A stretch of 48,303 nt of DNA from Planctomycetaceae bacterium (GTDB lineage: Bacteria; Planctomycetota; Planctomycetia; Planctomycetales; Planctomycetaceae), in assembly GCA_021732415.1 (NCBI GenBank), contig JAKFVC010000100.1, positions 1 to 48,303 of the forward strand, in the 5' to 3' direction. The notes under the pieces were generated by a model. It had not been told where the DNA came from, did not search any database, and was given only the letters and a program-made list of their open reading frames with translations. The position numbers and the translations under genes are program-made. Positions 24,834-33,255 of this stretch are shown here, one piece after another. The stretch's first letter is position 1. Each line of letters begins with the position of its first letter.

Positions 24834-26282
24834 TCACACCATCCTCGAAAGTTCTTCCAACTCCCGATGAACGGCCGCCATATCCGGCCAGCGATCCGCC
24901 ACTTTCTTCGCGAGCAAGCGATCGCCAAATACCCGCCAAGCATCTGGAACGTCACATTCCACGCGAGACGGCCAAGCCACGGGCGTCGCACTGACTGCCT
25001 GTCGCAAGACCGTTTCCAGATTAGCGCCGTCATGCGGCGGCCGGCCGGTCAGTAAGTTGAAGAGGATGGCTCCCACGCCAAAAACATCGGTCGCGGGACC
25101 AATTTCGCCCCATTGGGGATCAACCAATTCTGGAGCAATATACGCGGGCGTCCCTCCGTCACTCAGCCTGCTTTCGGACGGGTTCAATGACCGGCGAGCG
25201 AAGCCAAAGTCACTCAGGAGCAACTGCCCCTGAGCACCGATCAAGACATTACCCGGCTTCAAATCACAGTGAATGACGCCGTGCTGATGAGCATGCTGCA
25301 AGGCGGCTGTGAGTTCCAGCATCCACCGGCAGATCTGTGTCAGTGGAGCTCGCTTGGCCGTTGCGTAGCGATTCAGATCCCCTTCCGGTGCCCACTCCAT
25401 CACCAGAAAAAACCCCCGATTGGGAGTCTTTCCCAACCCATGAATGGAGATGATTCCCGGATGCTGCAGGCGGGAGACCATCTGCACTTCTCGCAGAAAT
25501 GAATCCACCCACCGCGGTTGAAACAGAAACTGCTTCTTGAGAAATTTCACCGCCACCGTTCGCCCAGTGGCCTTTTCCGAGGCTCGATAAACATTGCCAC
25601 TGGCTCCGTCGCCGATCCATTGATGCAATCGGTAGTCCGCAAAATCCAGGGAGGTTAAAGACGGATGGGCCGCAGCCGTGGCATGTTTGATGTCGACCGT
25701 CGTCGGCTCAAGATCTAGCAGCCTCTGCAAAAGTTCTTTGGCCAGGACCAATTGCCGCCGCACTGTCCGTTCGGAGATCTGCTGGTGCTCGGCAATTTCG
25801 AGGATCTCATGCCCCTGCAAGCGAAGCAGAAACGCCTCCCGCGACTTGGGATCCAGATCGAGTTGCACACGTTCCACGATCTCGGTCAGGCTGGCGGCAT
25901 CATCGGGGCCGTCTCCGGGAACGGCGAGAATTTCATCCGGATGGCGATCCGCCCGCACATCGCGGCGCTGGGCTTGATGTCGACGGATCTGCTGAGCCAG
26001 CTTACGAACGGCGATTTCCGCAAGCAGCGGCCATAAATCCGTTTCTTTTGACAGAGCCGAAACGGCAGGCGTGGGTCGGAGAAAGAAACTGCGAAAGGCG
26101 GACTGCACGACATCGTCCGCATCGAACCGCGACCGAAATCGAGGTGCCAATCGCCCCCGGATCAATGCTTCCAAACGCGGGGCATGCTCCCGGAAAAATG
26201 CGGAATGAGTCCAGTCGCCCGACTTCAAAATCTCCTGCGGCAGGGCGGCTTGAGCATTCAGATTGTCCGCAGGATCAGTCAT
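24834..26282 (-). CDS. ECF sigma factor fused to a Ser/Thr protein kinase
   Basis: One 482-residue chain carries two regulatory modules. Residues 25-190 are an ECF sigma factor: region 2 with RFDADDVVQSAFRSFFL (53-68), and region 4 with DLDPKSREAFLLRLQG and a helix-turn-helix (EIAEHQQISERTVRRQLVLA, 162-181). Residues 215-478 are a Hanks-type kinase: glycine loop IGDGASGNVY (223-232), Lys246 in VAVK, catalytic Asp340 in HCDLKPGN, Asn345, Asp358 of DFG, and APE in IAPEL. Like the kinase at 7632 it lacks the Arg before the catalytic Asp (HCD), hence non-RD. There is no membrane segment, so it is cytoplasmic. The frame is continuous without a stop or frameshift between modules. The fusion suggests that kinase activity directly controls promoter recognition (autophosphorylation in cis), an inference. 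It is divergent from the ferredoxin gene and lies between two DUF1549/DUF1501 pairs. Confidence 0.9.
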   Translation of the reverse strand: MTDPADNLNAQAALPQEILKSGDWTHSAFFREHAPRLEALIRGRLAPRFRSRFDADDVVQSAFRSFFLRPTPAVSALSKETDLWPLLAEIAVRKLAQQIRRHQAQRRDVRADRHPDEILAVPGDGPDDAASLTEIVERVQLDLDPKSREAFLLRLQGHEILEIAEHQQISERTVRRQLVLAKELLQRLLDLEPTTVDIKHATAAAHPSLTSLDFADYRLHQWIGDGASGNVYRASEKATGRTVAVKFLKKQFLFQPRWVDSFLREVQMVSRLQHPGIISIHGLGKTPNRGFFLVMEWAPEGDLNRYATAKRAPLTQICRWMLELTAALQHAHQHGVIHCDLKPGNVLIGAQGQLLLSDFGFARRSLNPSESRLSDGGTPAYIAPELVDPQWGEIGPATDVFGVGAILFNLLTGRPPHDGANLETVLRQAVSATPVAWPSRVECDVPDAWRVFGDRLLAKKVADRWPDMAAVHRELEELSRMV

Positions 26283-26374
26283 GGCTGAATTTTCGGCAAA
26301 TATTTTGGCCGGTCAACCCGCCGGATGGCAATCCCCTCAATTGAGTCCCCTGTTTCGCCTGAAGTACTTGGTTT

Positions 26375-26452
26375 GTGAGCGGACTGGCGCTAGCCACCGG
26401 TCTGATGTGTCAATTCGATTGAAAAACCAGCGGCTAGCGTCGTACCGCTCAC
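26375..26452. repeat. GCTAGC-type palindrome, copy 3, upstream of the ferredoxin gene
   Basis: Imperfect 27-bp arms (26375-26401 and 26426-26452): GTGAGCGG, CGCTAGCC and GGT blocks match. It ends 15 bp before the ferredoxin ATG, just ahead of its AAGGAG site, so it would form a 5'-UTR hairpin if transcription starts upstream. Confidence 0.75.
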
Positions 26453-26467
26453 TTTAAGGAGATCGTC

Positions 26468-26737
26468 ATGGCTTTTGTCGTCACCGAGCCCTGTTTTGGC
26501 TGCAAACACACGGAATGTGCGGCGGTCTGCCCCTGCGACTGCTTTCACGAGGGCGAGCACATGCTGTTTATCGATCCAATACCCTGCATCGACTGCGAAG
26601 CTTGCCAGAACGCCTGCCCAACGCAGGCCATCTTTCACGAGGACAGTGTTCCCGAACAATGGCGGGATTTTATCGCCCTAAATGCGGAAATGGCGGAGAT
26701 TTGCCCCTCCATTACCGAACGGAAGACACCGCGTTGA
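26468..26737 (+). CDS. fdxA: FdxA-type ferredoxin with two iron-sulfur clusters
   Basis: An 89-residue cytoplasmic electron carrier. The Cys pattern CFGCKHTECAAVCPCDC and CIDCEACQNACP provides ligands for two Fe-S clusters. The first half has the split spacing typical of 7Fe-8S ferredoxins, and the ending SVPEQWRDFIALNAEMAE matches the FdxA group closely. It passes electrons between unidentified redox partners; no partner enzyme is adjacent. A strong AAGGAG lies 7 bp before the ATG. The gene stands alone on the plus strand. A palindromic element begins 2 bp after its stop, and another ends just before its ribosome binding site. Confidence 0.9.
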   Translation: MAFVVTEPCFGCKHTECAAVCPCDCFHEGEHMLFIDPIPCIDCEACQNACPTQAIFHEDSVPEQWRDFIALNAEMAEICPSITERKTPR

Positions 26738-26739
26738 AT

Positions 26740-26913
26740 CGTGGGACGGGTCTCCAGGCCCGTCCGTCCAGTTTTTTGAAGAATTGCGATTTTCCCCGCC
26801 ATCGCCTCCCATCGCCAATGAGACCGGCTTTCAACAATAACCGACCGCTGGAGTGCCGCCCGACTCTTAAGAATCAGACTGCGGGACGGACGGGCCTGGA
26901 GACCCGTCCCACG
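26740..26913. repeat. GGGACGGGTCTCC palindrome, copy 2
   Basis: Perfect 25-bp arms (26740-26764 and 26889-26913) with a 124-nt loop that has no obvious inner palindrome. It starts 2 bp after the ferredoxin stop. Confidence 0.95.
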
Positions 26914-27246
26914 GTTTCATCATCGCACATCCCGCCTCAACCGCAATTTGGAGTTGACAACACGACGTATCTAGACTGTGCTATAGGTCATGCTAGAGTA
27001 TTGATCGATTTGGTCAGTGATACTGGCAAGTGGTGACAATACATCGTTACATTGGTGATCGTGACGATATGCTTGGGATTGTCACGCCTGCCAGCCTGCC
27101 CCGCCGTTTTCGGTCCTGCCAGAACGTCGTGATTCGTAGTTGCCTCCGAATCGCTTCCGCCTGCACGTGAATGTCACGTCGGCGAACCTGATCCTGCCCC
27201 ACGTTTTGGTGAGTTCGCTCACACATTCCACCAAAGACGATTTTCC
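26914..27246. other. Upstream region of the second DUF1549 gene
   Basis: No gene or repeat is recognised here. A TTGACA at 26954-26959 and a TGCTATAGG at 26979-26987 resemble promoter parts, but their spacing (22 bp) is too long for a standard sigma-70 promoter. The promoter of the DUF1549/DUF1501 operon is expected in this stretch. Confidence 0.35.
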
Positions 27247-30200
27247 ATGCCTGACTCACGCTGCGGTCGACGAGGACTTTTTTTGGTCTCCCAGAGTTGC
27301 TCGACACTCTTGTTGCTGGTGCTTATGCAGGGCTCGGTCTCTGCCCAGGCTCCGGGGAGTGAAGAATTCTTTGAGCAGAAGATCCGACCGGTTCTGGTCC
27401 AGCACTGTTATTCTTGCCATTCCGCAGAGGCGAAGGAAAAGAAGAAACTGAAGGGCGGACTCTATCTGGATGTCGCCGAAGGCTTGCTGACCGGGGGCGA
27501 TACCGGCGCAGCCATCGTGAAGGGTAAGGCGGCCGAAAGTCTGCTGATCAAGGCCCTGAAGTATGACGGCGTAGAAATGCCCCCCAGTGGCAAGCTGCCC
27601 GACACCGTTATTGCTGACTTCACCGCCTGGATTGATGCGGGCGCCATTGACCCTCGTAAGGGAGACCAGCCGGTTAAGCCGGTGCGTGTCATCGACCTGG
27701 TGGAAGGCCGCAAGTTCTGGTCGTTCCAGCCACTGCAGGCTGCCGTCCCGCCGGAAGTGAAAAATACCGCCTGGGCCCGGACTCCGCTCGATCGGTTCCT
27801 GAGTGCCAAGCAAGAGGAACGCGGCCTGGGCCCGAATGCTCCCGTCAGCCGAGAAAAGCTGATTCGCCGAGCCTATTTCGATCTGATCGGGCTCCCTCCG
27901 ACACCGGAGCAAGTCGATGCGTTTCTGAAGGATGAGACTCCTCAAGCGTTCGAAAAGGTCGTCGACAGTCTGCTGGACAGCCAGCATTACGGAGAACGGT
28001 GGGCTCGGCACTGGCTGGATGTGGTCCGGTTCGCCGAGAGTGGCGGGTACGAATTTGACGGTTTCCGTCCTGGTGCTTATCACTACCGCGACTGGGTTAT
28101 CAAGTCATTCAACGCCGACTTGCCCTACAACGAATTCATCCGGATGAATCTGGCCGGAGACAAGCTGCAACCGGGTTACGTCGGCGCGGCGGCATCAGGC
28201 TTTCTGGTGGCCGGCCCCTATCCGGGGCAGATCACGGCCAAGACCGTCGAACGCATCCGCTACGATCAACTGGACGACATGCTGATGACCGTCGGCGGGT
28301 CGATGCTCGGCCTGACGCTGGGTTGTGTGCGATGTCACGATCACAAGTACGATCCGCTCCCTCAGCAGGATTACTACGCCCTGGCCGCGACGCTCGCCCA
28401 GACCTCACATGGGCCGATCACGCTCGATCCCGATCCAGCGGCGACGCAGGCGGCCATCGAACAGCACGCCCGAGATCACGAGGTTCAACTGGCGGCCTGG
28501 CGCGACTTCGCCGCGAAGGAACTGCCCGCTCGGTTCACCAAATGGCAGCAGGAATCGCTCCCGAAAATTGATGTCGATCCCCGTTGGCAGATTCTCGATG
28601 CTTTGACCGTGACCACGGAGGACACTTGGCTGAACACGGCCGAAGACGGCCTGGTCGTCTTCGCCGGACCGCGGCGGAAGGACGGCGACAAGTACATCGT
28701 CACAGCCCAGACCTGGCAGCAAAAACTGACCGCGCTGCGTCTGGATGCACTCACTTACAAATCCTTGCCGAGCAAAGGCCCCGGCCTGAGCGGCAACGGC
28801 AGCTTCGCGCTGGGTGACTTTAAGGTCATTGCGAAACCGCTCGACCCGCAAAGTAAGGAAGCGCATATCACCCTCAAACTCCGACCGGTGCTGGCGGCCT
28901 TCGAAGAGATGTCTCAGCCGCTGAAGAATGCGGTTGATGATAACCCCGGTACGTTCTGGCGCGCCAACGCTGATGGTGGCAAGGACAACGCGGGGGTCTT
29001 TGAAATTGAAGGTGGCTTGCCGGGATTTGCGGGCGGGACGTCTTTGACGTTCGAATTGAAACTTGCGGACGCGGGTCTCGGACGATTCCGCATCGCAATT
29101 ACCAAGGAGCCGGGAACGCCCACCTGGGCCGGCGAGATCGGTACTCAGCATCTGGGTGAGATCAAGGCGATCCTGGCCGCGAACAACAACACTCTGCCGG
29201 AGGCCTTGCGTGACCCGACCGTGCGTTGGTTCAGCAAGTTCGACGACGTCGCCCAAAAGGTCCGTCTCGCCGTCGACACCCATGCCCGCGCGAAACCGCG
29301 TCCGCCGCAGGTCGAGGTCTATACGACGGTCGCCGGTGGTCAGGATGTCTTCCTGTTACGTCGAGGTGAAGTCGACAACAAAGCCGGGAAAGCCACTCCA
29401 GGAGTTCTGCAGGTTCTCAGTCGGACCGGCGAGCCGCCCGCAGCGACGGCCGCGGCCACTCCCCAACCAGCGCCTGTCGATCCTCGCGTGTCGTTGGCCA
29501 ATTGGATGACCGACGTCGATCACGGGGCAGGGCCCCTCCTCGCGCGCATCATTGTTAATCGTCTCTGGCAGCATCACTTTGGGGAAGGTCTCGTCAGCAC
29601 GCCGAATGACTTTGGAGCCCAAGGCGATCGTCCGTCGCACCCCGAGTTGCTCGACTGGCTGGCCGGCGAATTGATCAAAGGTGGCTGGAAGCTGAAGCCT
29701 ATTCATCGCTTGATGATGCAGAGTGCCGCGTATCAGCAGGCGAATGTCGTCACTCCGGAAAACACCAAGCTGGATCCCGCCAATCGGTTATTGTGGCACT
29801 TCAATCCACAACGGATGGAAGCCGAGATCATCCGGGACTCGCTGCTCGCCGTTGGCGGATCGCTCGATCGCAGCATGTATGGTCCCAGCATACTGGATAA
29901 CATCCCGCGTCGCAGCGTCTATCTGCGAGTCAAACGGAGCGAATTGATCCCGTTCATGACGGTGTTTGATGCGCCCGAACCCACCCAAAGCATTGGCGAA
30001 CGGATTGGTACGACTGTGCCCACGCAGGCGCTGACGATGCTGAACTCGCCGTTCGTGCGGCAACAGGCAGAAAAGCTGGCGGCGCGGATCAAGCCGGCGG
30101 CGGATAAACCGCTCGCGGAAGCCATCGATAATGGATACCGCATTGCATTTGGACGGATGCCGATCGAGTCTGAACGTCAACGCATGCTGGCGTTCGTTGA

Positions 30201-30306
30201 AGCACAGAAGACGTTGCTGGGAGCGGCTCCGAATGCTGTCGATCTGGCACTGACGGAGTTCTGCCATGTGTTGTTGTGCTTGAACGAATTTGTGTACGTG
30301 GATTGA
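27247..30306 (+). CDS. PSCyt1 / DUF1549 / DUF1553 protein
   Basis: A 1019-residue exported protein, paralogous to the one at 21754 but in the opposite orientation. Signal peptide residues 1-33. The PSCyt1 domain carries CYSCH (54-58). DUF1549 contains FDLIGLPPT, YGERWARHWLDVVRFAE and CVRCH (360-364). The central part (about 440-690) differs from the other copy: no PA14 signature is visible, but a beta-rich stretch (LRLDALTYKSLPSKGPGLSG) suggests a different binding module. DUF1553 closes the protein (IVNRLWQHHFGEGLV, MLNSPF, LNEFVYVD). It is the first gene of a pair with the DUF1501 gene 100 bp downstream. Function is unknown. The different insert suggests that the two copies recognise different substrates. 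Confidence 0.9.
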   Translation: MPDSRCGRRGLFLVSQSCSTLLLLVLMQGSVSAQAPGSEEFFEQKIRPVLVQHCYSCHSAEAKEKKKLKGGLYLDVAEGLLTGGDTGAAIVKGKAAESLLIKALKYDGVEMPPSGKLPDTVIADFTAWIDAGAIDPRKGDQPVKPVRVIDLVEGRKFWSFQPLQAAVPPEVKNTAWARTPLDRFLSAKQEERGLGPNAPVSREKLIRRAYFDLIGLPPTPEQVDAFLKDETPQAFEKVVDSLLDSQHYGERWARHWLDVVRFAESGGYEFDGFRPGAYHYRDWVIKSFNADLPYNEFIRMNLAGDKLQPGYVGAAASGFLVAGPYPGQITAKTVERIRYDQLDDMLMTVGGSMLGLTLGCVRCHDHKYDPLPQQDYYALAATLAQTSHGPITLDPDPAATQAAIEQHARDHEVQLAAWRDFAAKELPARFTKWQQESLPKIDVDPRWQILDALTVTTEDTWLNTAEDGLVVFAGPRRKDGDKYIVTAQTWQQKLTALRLDALTYKSLPSKGPGLSGNGSFALGDFKVIAKPLDPQSKEAHITLKLRPVLAAFEEMSQPLKNAVDDNPGTFWRANADGGKDNAGVFEIEGGLPGFAGGTSLTFELKLADAGLGRFRIAITKEPGTPTWAGEIGTQHLGEIKAILAANNNTLPEALRDPTVRWFSKFDDVAQKVRLAVDTHARAKPRPPQVEVYTTVAGGQDVFLLRRGEVDNKAGKATPGVLQVLSRTGEPPAATAAATPQPAPVDPRVSLANWMTDVDHGAGPLLARIIVNRLWQHHFGEGLVSTPNDFGAQGDRPSHPELLDWLAGELIKGGWKLKPIHRLMMQSAAYQQANVVTPENTKLDPANRLLWHFNPQRMEAEIIRDSLLAVGGSLDRSMYGPSILDNIPRRSVYLRVKRSELIPFMTVFDAPEPTQSIGERIGTTVPTQALTMLNSPFVRQQAEKLAARIKPAADKPLAEAIDNGYRIAFGRMPIESERQRMLAFVEAQKTLLGAAPNAVDLALTEFCHVLLCLNEFVYVD

Positions 30307-30326
30307 AGATACAGACTGAATCCTGA

Positions 30327-30360
30327 CTCCCCTCGCCCTGGTACTCCGGGGAGAGGGGAG
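30327..30360. repeat. CTCCCCTCGCCC hairpin, copy 1
   Basis: CTCCCCTC (30327-30334) pairs with GAGGGGAG (30353-30360); the loop contains a second small stem (CCC/GGG). The first 32 bases are identical to those at 48266-48297. It lies between the DUF1549 and DUF1501 genes, 20 bp after the first stop. Confidence 0.85.
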
Positions 30361-30406
30361 ATAAGACCAAGATTTTTCACACTGCCTGAACAAAAAAAGG
30401 CCGCTC

Positions 30407-31849
30407 ATGTTCAACTTCAACTTGCCCTCTCGACGTCAATTCCTGCAGGATGCTGGCCTGGGTTTCGGATCGCTGGCGCTCGCGAACATGCTGCATCAGC
30501 AGTCTCGTGCGGATACGCCCGTCGCGGCTGCCAACGATCCGCTCGCGTTGAAGACGCCGCACTTTCCCTCGAAGGTCAAGTCGATCATCTGGCTCTTTAT
30601 GACCGGCGGTCCCTCGCAAGTTGACACGTGGGACTACAAACCCGAGTTGCAAAAACGAGACGGCCAGGAACTCGCGGGGGCCGATCCGAAGACCGGATTC
30701 TTCAGCACCAGTGGCAAGTGTTTGAAGTCGCCGTTTGAGTGGAAGCAGCACGGCCAGTCGGGCAGTTGGGTCTCGGACTTGTTTCCGCACTTGTCGCAGC
30801 ACGTCGACAAGATGACGTTTCTGCACTCGATGTATCTGAAGCAGAATAACCACGCCCCAGCCTCGATCGAGCTGATGTGCGGTACAAACCGTCCCGGCCT
30901 GCCGGCATTGGGAGCCTGGCAGACGTACGGGCTCGGTTCGGCCAATCAGGATCTGCCGTCGTATGTCGTCATGCACGAAACGCGGCCGCGCGGCGACGAT
31001 CAAATCTGGTCGGCGGGATTCCTCCCCAAGTCCTACCAGGCGCTCGCGCTGGATGCACGTCGCAATGAAGCGATCGACAATCTGGCCCGAGATGCCAAGC
31101 ACACTGACGTCCAGCAACGAGCCCAACTGGATTTGATCCGCCAACTGAATCAAGAACACGCCGCAGGTCGCCCCACCCAGGGCGATCTTGCGGCCCGGAT
31201 CAACTCGTTTGAGCTGGCCTACCGCATGCAGATGGCAGCCCCTGAAGCCATCGACCTGACCAAGGAATCCGAAGCCACGCACAAGATGTACGGCATGGAC
31301 CAGCCGCATTGTGCGACCTTCGGCCGCCAGTGTTTGATTGCCCGCAGGTTGGTCGAACGGGGCGTCCGTTTCGTGCAGATCTTCGCGGGCAAAGGTGTCG
31401 GTGGAGACGGCAGCGTGAACGACGTTCCGTGGGACTGTCACTCGGACGTCCAAACGAATCACCGGTCGTGCGGCCTGTACGTCGATCAACCCGCAGCGGC
31501 ATTGCTGGGGGACCTGGCCTCGAAGGGCCTGCTGGAATCCACGCTAGTTATCTGGGGCGGTGAGTTCGGTCGCACATCCGATTCGCAGGGCTCAAAGGGG
31601 CGCGATCACAATCCGAACGGCTTCACAATTTGGATGGCCGGTGCCGGGGTGAAGGGCGGCTTCCACTACGGGGCCACCGACGAGTTCGGCTACAAGGCTC
31701 AGCAGAACAAGGTGCATGTCAACGATCTGCACGCGACCCTGTTGCATCTTCTGGGATTGGAGCACACGAAGCTCACGTACCGATTTAACGGCCGCGACTT
31801 CCGGCTGACTGATGTCGCTGGTGAAGTCATCACCGATATCCTGGCATAA
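30407..31849 (+). CDS. DUF1501 family protein, Tat-exported
   Basis: A 480-residue partner of the DUF1549 protein encoded just upstream. The Tat motif SRRQFLQDAG opens the protein. Family signatures are present in order: IIWLFMTGGPSQVDTWD, RRLVERGVRFVQIFAG, WDCHSDVQTNH, VIWGGEFGRTSDSQG and GRDHNPNGFTIWMAGAG. AAAGG 6 bp before the ATG supports the start. It differs from the other DUF1501 protein (20086) in the insert around KTGFFSTSGKCLKSPFEWK. It presumably acts in the periplasm together with the PSCyt1 protein; its superfamily relatives are metal-dependent sulfatases and phosphatases, but the activity of DUF1501 is unproven. Confidence 0.9.
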   Translation: MFNFNLPSRRQFLQDAGLGFGSLALANMLHQQSRADTPVAAANDPLALKTPHFPSKVKSIIWLFMTGGPSQVDTWDYKPELQKRDGQELAGADPKTGFFSTSGKCLKSPFEWKQHGQSGSWVSDLFPHLSQHVDKMTFLHSMYLKQNNHAPASIELMCGTNRPGLPALGAWQTYGLGSANQDLPSYVVMHETRPRGDDQIWSAGFLPKSYQALALDARRNEAIDNLARDAKHTDVQQRAQLDLIRQLNQEHAAGRPTQGDLAARINSFELAYRMQMAAPEAIDLTKESEATHKMYGMDQPHCATFGRQCLIARRLVERGVRFVQIFAGKGVGGDGSVNDVPWDCHSDVQTNHRSCGLYVDQPAAALLGDLASKGLLESTLVIWGGEFGRTSDSQGSKGRDHNPNGFTIWMAGAGVKGGFHYGATDEFGYKAQQNKVHVNDLHATLLHLLGLEHTKLTYRFNGRDFRLTDVAGEVITDILA

Positions 31850-31898
31850 TTGCTGAGCGATTTCGAACTGTCGTCTCACGAGCGCAGAAGCACTTTTT

Positions 31899-31981
31899 GC
31901 CACAGAAGGACACGGAAGAAACACAGAAAAAGGTTGGACTACTATTTCAATTTCTGTGTTTCGTCTGTGTCCTTCTGTGGC
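31899..31981. repeat. CACAGAAGGACAC palindrome, copy 2
   Basis: Arms of 31 bp (31899-31929 and 31951-31981, beginning GCCACAGAAGGACAC) with two mismatches and a 21-nt loop. It lies between convergent genes. The arms resemble those at 9049. Confidence 0.9.
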
Positions 31982-32042
31982 TACTTCTTTTTAGACTCGC
32001 AATACGACCATCCGGCTGACACCGGACTCACGCCTCCGAATA

Positions 32043-33014
32043 TCATTCTTTCGGCTTCTTTTCCGAGTCGGGTTTGGGCTTCTCTTCCCAGGAGAGCCCC
32101 TTCGACATGATCGTGACCTTGCTGCCCGCTCCGTCTGTTTTGACAAAGATCGTCAGTTCCGCCCCTTCTTTTTCGCGGTGCAAAATTGCAGTTTTCGGAT
32201 TCTTCAGGTCCGAGGCATCGGACGTCCATCCCCCTCCTGAGAGTTCCTTGACCAGGAATTCCGTAACCTTGGTGACGGAAGAAGGGCTCTTGTAGACCAG
32301 ATTCTCGGTCAACTTCGTGTATTTCAAATCGGTCACATCTTCGGGCAGTGGCAGGTCGTAGATATTCAGTTCACCACCTGCCGCCGGCTTGGCCTTCTCA
32401 CCATCTTTCTTCTTCGATTTTCGTGACTTGGACTTGGGCTTCTCCGAATCGTCCGATTTCGATTCTGGCTTGGGCTCAGCCTTGGGGATAGTCACAGCCA
32501 GCAAGGCGACATCGAACCGGATGTCGAAACTCTTCTTGTCCTCGGGCTTGTCACCGGTCGTCATCGTGGCCTGGCCAATGGCGCGACCATCCTTCACGAC
32601 GAGCTCCCCTTTCAAGCCGCCTCCCGAAACACTGATCGAGTTATTGTCCGCCCACGAATTGCTGAAACTGGGTTCGCCGGCCTTGTTGAAGTTGACCTTC
32701 ACCTGCGGTTCGAACAAGTTGAAGCTGTCATCACTCCCCTTGTCTTTGATCAATGCCGCTTTCAGTTTCTCGACGGGAATTTCCTTCTCGCAGAACAGAA
32801 CGGCGATGCCCTCCTCATCGAAGACCTTCACCGGGTAGGCGACGACATGCGGAAGCTTGTGAGTTTTCCCCCCGATCGTGATCGACCCAACCGAGGTCTT
32901 CGCCTCAACCTTAGCCGGGATCTTCGTGGGCTTGGGATCCTCGGCCCGCAACTCATACGCTGCTCCGGCGACCAGCAAAGTCGCTAATAACAAATTCGAG
33001 TATCTTCGCTGCAT
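32043..33014 (-). CDS. Secreted hypothetical protein with Lys/Ser-rich linker
   Basis: A 323-residue exported protein that I do not recognise. A signal peptide occupies residues 1-24 (LLLATLLVAGAAYELRA). Residues 30-175 look beta-rich (VGSITIGGKTHKLPHVVAY, SISVSGGGLKGELVV). A highly charged linker of Lys, Ser, Glu and Pro spans about 178-215. A compact C-terminal domain (about 215-305) follows, with YDLPLPEDVTDLKYTKLTEN and VTKVTEFLVKELSGGGW. The tail is again Lys/Glu/Pro-rich. GGAG precedes the ATG. It converges with the DUF1501 gene and is divergent from the Gfo/Idh/MocA gene. No function is proposed. Confidence 0.75.
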   Translation of the reverse strand: MQRRYSNLLLATLLVAGAAYELRAEDPKPTKIPAKVEAKTSVGSITIGGKTHKLPHVVAYPVKVFDEEGIAVLFCEKEIPVEKLKAALIKDKGSDDSFNLFEPQVKVNFNKAGEPSFSNSWADNNSISVSGGGLKGELVVKDGRAIGQATMTTGDKPEDKKSFDIRFDVALLAVTIPKAEPKPESKSDDSEKPKSKSRKSKKKDGEKAKPAAGGELNIYDLPLPEDVTDLKYTKLTENLVYKSPSSVTKVTEFLVKELSGGGWTSDASDLKNPKTAILHREKEGAELTIFVKTDGAGSKVTIMSKGLSWEEKPKPDSEKKPKE

Positions 33015-33255
33015 GACTCGGCTCCAGAAGAATGGTGGATTCGTTGTGCGTGCGAACGGGGAATCCGCGACCCGGGCCCACTGGAATTCTATCCGAGATA
33101 CCCTTCACATGGGATGGAGGGATTCGACCCTTAACGCATCGACTTGTGTTTATAATTCTGTGTGGTTAGTTTGACGGCTACTTCAGGCTGGCCAGTGACG
33201 TTAGCGTCATAGTTTGAGCCCGCCGTTGAAATTTCATCGACAGAGGATTTAGCGC

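Noticed and set aside
24834-26282. Artificial joining of two genes by a frameshift error
   Set aside because: The frame is continuous and the linker (about 190-215) shows no sign of a shifted or repeated segment; only resequencing could exclude it fully.
26954-26987. Possible sigma-70 promoter (TTGACA and TATAGG)
   Set aside because: The 22-bp spacing is outside the normal range, so it is mentioned only as a possibility.
33151-33156. TATAAT box upstream of the Gfo/Idh/MocA gene
   Set aside because: No matching -35 element at the right distance, and such hexamers occur by chance.
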